Assembly (NCBI GenBank): GCA_900473175.1
Contig: UCKM01000012.1
Location: forward strand, 1-64,000
DNA length: 64,000 nt
Direction: 5' to 3'
From: Hyphomicrobiales bacterium
Lineage (GTDB): Bacteria > Pseudomonadota > Alphaproteobacteria > Rhizobiales > Rhizobiaceae
The position numbers were made by a program, and so were the translations under genes. Within the stretch, counting starts at the first letter, position 1, and each line of letters opens with the position of its first letter. Below are positions 62,574 to 64,000 of this stretch, piece after piece. The notes below the pieces were generated by a model. The model made no database searches and was not told where the DNA came from. It saw only the letters and a program-made list of their open reading frames with translations.

Positions 62574-62800
62574 GGGGAGGTTCCAGTTCTGGCGATGGGA
62601 TTGTTGGGGACAGGCGTCAGGCCGCGACGACACGGCCACTGTAGACTCAATTTCTAGCCGAGGGCGCAAGCATCATCAATGGGTGACCGGACCCAAGTAT
62701 GATTCCCGACATGCATCTGTGTCAGAACTGCACTATGCTCGCGGCGTCACTATCTGATGCGAGCCCGATGGCTCTCAATCCGTCAAAGAGGGAGATACCC

Positions 62801-63229
62801 ATGGACAGACAAGCAACTGCAATCTGGAAAGGCGCACTTAAGGACGGTACCGGCACGCTCGACACGCAAAGCGGTGCGCTCAAGGGTCTTCCCTACAATT
62901 TCAAGGCACGCTTCGAAGATGCCAGCGGCACCTCAGGCACCAATCCCGAAGAACTGCTCGGCGCGGCGCATGCCGGCTGCTTTGCCATGCAGCTGTCGCA
63001 TTTCCTCGCTGAGAACGGCACGCCCGCAGCAAAGCTCGAAGCCAAGGCCGTCGTGACCCTCGATCCGGGGGCAGGCGCAATCACCAAAAGCGCGCTGACC
63101 CTGGTTGGCGACGTGCCGGGTATCGACGAAAAGACTTTTGGTGAGCTCGCCGCCCGTGCCAAAGCCAATTGCCCGGTATCCAAAGCGCTCGGGGCGATTG
63201 AGGTAACGCTGGACGCCAGGCTCGCGTGA
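62801..63229 (+). CDS. OsmC/Ohr family peroxiredoxin
   Basis: 142 residues. The two redox cysteines are Cys60 (GAAHAGCFAMQLSHFLA) and Cys124 (KANCPVSKAL), and Glu51 lies in the NPEELLGAAH motif. The pattern matches OsmC rather than Ohr. It reduces organic hydroperoxides with thiols. The ATG at 62801 has an AGAGGGAGAT RBS; the open frame from 62699 is not the real start. A terminator follows. Confidence 0.94.
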   Translation: MDRQATAIWKGALKDGTGTLDTQSGALKGLPYNFKARFEDASGTSGTNPEELLGAAHAGCFAMQLSHFLAENGTPAAKLEAKAVVTLDPGAGAITKSALTLVGDVPGIDEKTFGELAARAKANCPVSKALGAIEVTLDARLA

Positions 63230-63246
63230 TTTGAACCGCAAACAAA

Positions 63247-63271
63247 GAACGGGCGCTTGTGGCGCCCGTTC
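63247..63271 (+). terminator. Intrinsic terminator after osmC-like gene
   Basis: A perfect 10-bp stem GAACGGGCGC / GCGCCCGTTC with a 5-nt loop is followed by TATATTACT. Confidence 0.8.
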
Positions 63272-63297
63272 TATATTACTCAGATTGCATCGTTTTT

Positions 63298-63422
63298 GTG
63301 CGCGGTTCGACAGGCTCACCATGAGGGAGGTTGGGCGGTTGCAGCGAGCCAAGAACCGCAAGGTCGGTCGTTATCTTGCAAAGCACTCACCTCCCCCATG
63401 GTGAGCCTGTCGAACCACGCAC
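63298..63422. repeat. Inverted-repeat element, copy B
   Basis: Arms GTGCGCGGTTCGACAGGCTC (63298 on) and the inverse (about 63390-63422) enclose a core of about 62 nt unlike that of copy A at 29231. The arms match copy A closely. It lies between the osmC-like terminator and the sdhB 3' end, in neutral space. Confidence 0.8.
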
Positions 63423-63445
63423 GACACTACTGCCAGCCGGCTAAA

Positions 63446-64000
63446 TCAAACCCGGCGTTCCACCATCATCTTTTTGATTTCGGCGATTGCCTTGGCCGGG
63501 TTAAGGCCTTTCGGGCAGGTCTGCGCGCAGTTCATGATCGTGTGGCAGCGATAGAGCCGGAAAGGATCTTCGAGATTGTCGAGGCGCTCGCCCGTCGCCT
63601 CGTCGCGACTGTCGATCAGCCAACGATAGGCCTGCAGGAGCACGGCGGGGCCGAGATAGCGGTCGCCATTCCACCAGTAGCTCGGGCAGGACGTGGAACA
63701 GCAGGCGCAAAGAATGCACTCATAGAGCCCGTCGAGCTTGGCGCGGTCTTCATGGCTTTGCAGCCATTCCTTTGCCGGCTCCGGCGAAACGGTTTTCAGC
63801 CATGGCTCGATGGAGCGGTGCTGGGCATAAAAATTTGACAGGTCCGGGACCAGATCCTTGACCACAGGCAGATGCGGCAAGGGATAGATCTTCACCGGGC
63901 CCTTGATCTCGTCCATACCCTTGGTGCAGGCGAGCGTGTTGGTCCCGTCGATATTCATCGCGCAGGAGCCGCAAATGCCCTCGCGGCAGGAACGGCGCAG
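63446..64000 (-). CDS. sdhB: Succinate dehydrogenase iron-sulfur subunit (partial)
   Basis: The 3' part of sdhB; the 5' end lies beyond the right edge and the reading frame is open at 64000. The visible part begins in [19 protein letters not shown], the [2Fe-2S] cysteine cluster. [25 protein letters not shown] and [21 protein letters not shown] provide the [4Fe-4S] and [3Fe-4S] ligands. It passes electrons from SdhA to ubiquinone in complex II. About 185 residues are seen of a usual 260. Confidence 0.97.
   Translation of the reverse strand: MRRSCREGICGSCAMNIDGTNTLACTKGMDEIKGPVKIYPLPHLPVVKDLVPDLSNFYAQHRSIEPWLKTVSPEPAKEWLQSHEDRAKLDGLYECILCACCSTSCPSYWWNGDRYLGPAVLLQAYRWLIDSRDEATGERLDNLEDPFRLYRCHTIMNCAQTCPKGLNPAKAIAEIKKMMVERRV

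Overview
This is a chromosomal stretch of a Rhizobiales alphaproteobacterium. A Phyllobacteriaceae/Brucellaceae-type genome fits best, and Phyllobacterium is my guess, not a proof. The evidence is gene order and gene families: hemC-hemD-Mic60-HemY divergent from tsaD-gpsA, glnK-amtB-ftsK-lolA-xthA, a CenR/OtpR-type regulator next to a cyclic-nucleotide-binding protein, and the 180-kDa-class NAD-glutamate dehydrogenase. High coding density, high GC with long antisense shadow frames, and dispersed palindromic repeats of the rhizobial kind agree with this. I see no rRNA, tRNA, CRISPR array, prophage or transposase gene.

Layout. 1-6.5 kb: heparinase-like protein, class-I aminotransferase, purH and a UMF1-type transporter. 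6.5-13.7 kb: the giant glutamate dehydrogenase, then a LemA-TPM-TPM envelope cluster. 13.8-17 kb: small membrane protein, pyridoxal kinase, beta-carbonic anhydrase, a secreted NTF2-like protein and a lytic transglycosylase. 17.3-20.6 kb: a BrnTA toxin-antitoxin pair, a structured intergenic region, ffh, chorismate mutase and rpsP, which is followed by a strong terminator instead of rimM-trmD. 20.7-30.4 kb is the most accessory-looking part: a Tat-exported PhoD phosphatase, a TetR/SDR divergent pair, a MocR/DUF983 divergent pair with clear palindromic operators, a secreted lysozyme-fold candidate, a SAM methyltransferase, a frameshifted ogt, a DeoR regulator and a choline-kinase-like protein. 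30.6-33 kb: a dimethylglycine/sarcosine dehydrogenase-like FAD-GcvT fusion. 33.3-39.8 kb: mgtE with an unusual leader, typA, GNAT, ppa, two small conserved genes and an aquaporin. 39.9-47.2 kb: MFS exporter, glutamine amidotransferase, TerB-like protein and the heme/Mic60 operon. 47.3-54.2 kb: tsaD-gpsA, YciI, EVE protein, a methyltransferase, L,D-transpeptidase, cenR, a cNMP-binding protein, xthA and lolA. 54.4-64 kb: ftsK, amtB-glnK, tesB, a UbiH-family hydroxylase, aldo-keto reductase, OsmC and the partial sdhB at the right edge.

The most interesting signal is the mgtE leader (33309-33428). A 19-codon upstream ORF starting Met-Pro-Asn-Asp-Asp overlaps one arm of a possible anti-sequestrator, and the competing hairpin buries the mgtE ribosome binding site. 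This is the architecture expected of a translation-dependent Mg2+ sensor. Other leads are an ffh leader that resembles SRP RNA domain IV, a structured region upstream of it, a MocR-controlled DUF983 gene, a CtrA box at ftsK, and two families of palindromic repeats. All functional statements are inferred from sequence reading alone; no database search or folding program was run.
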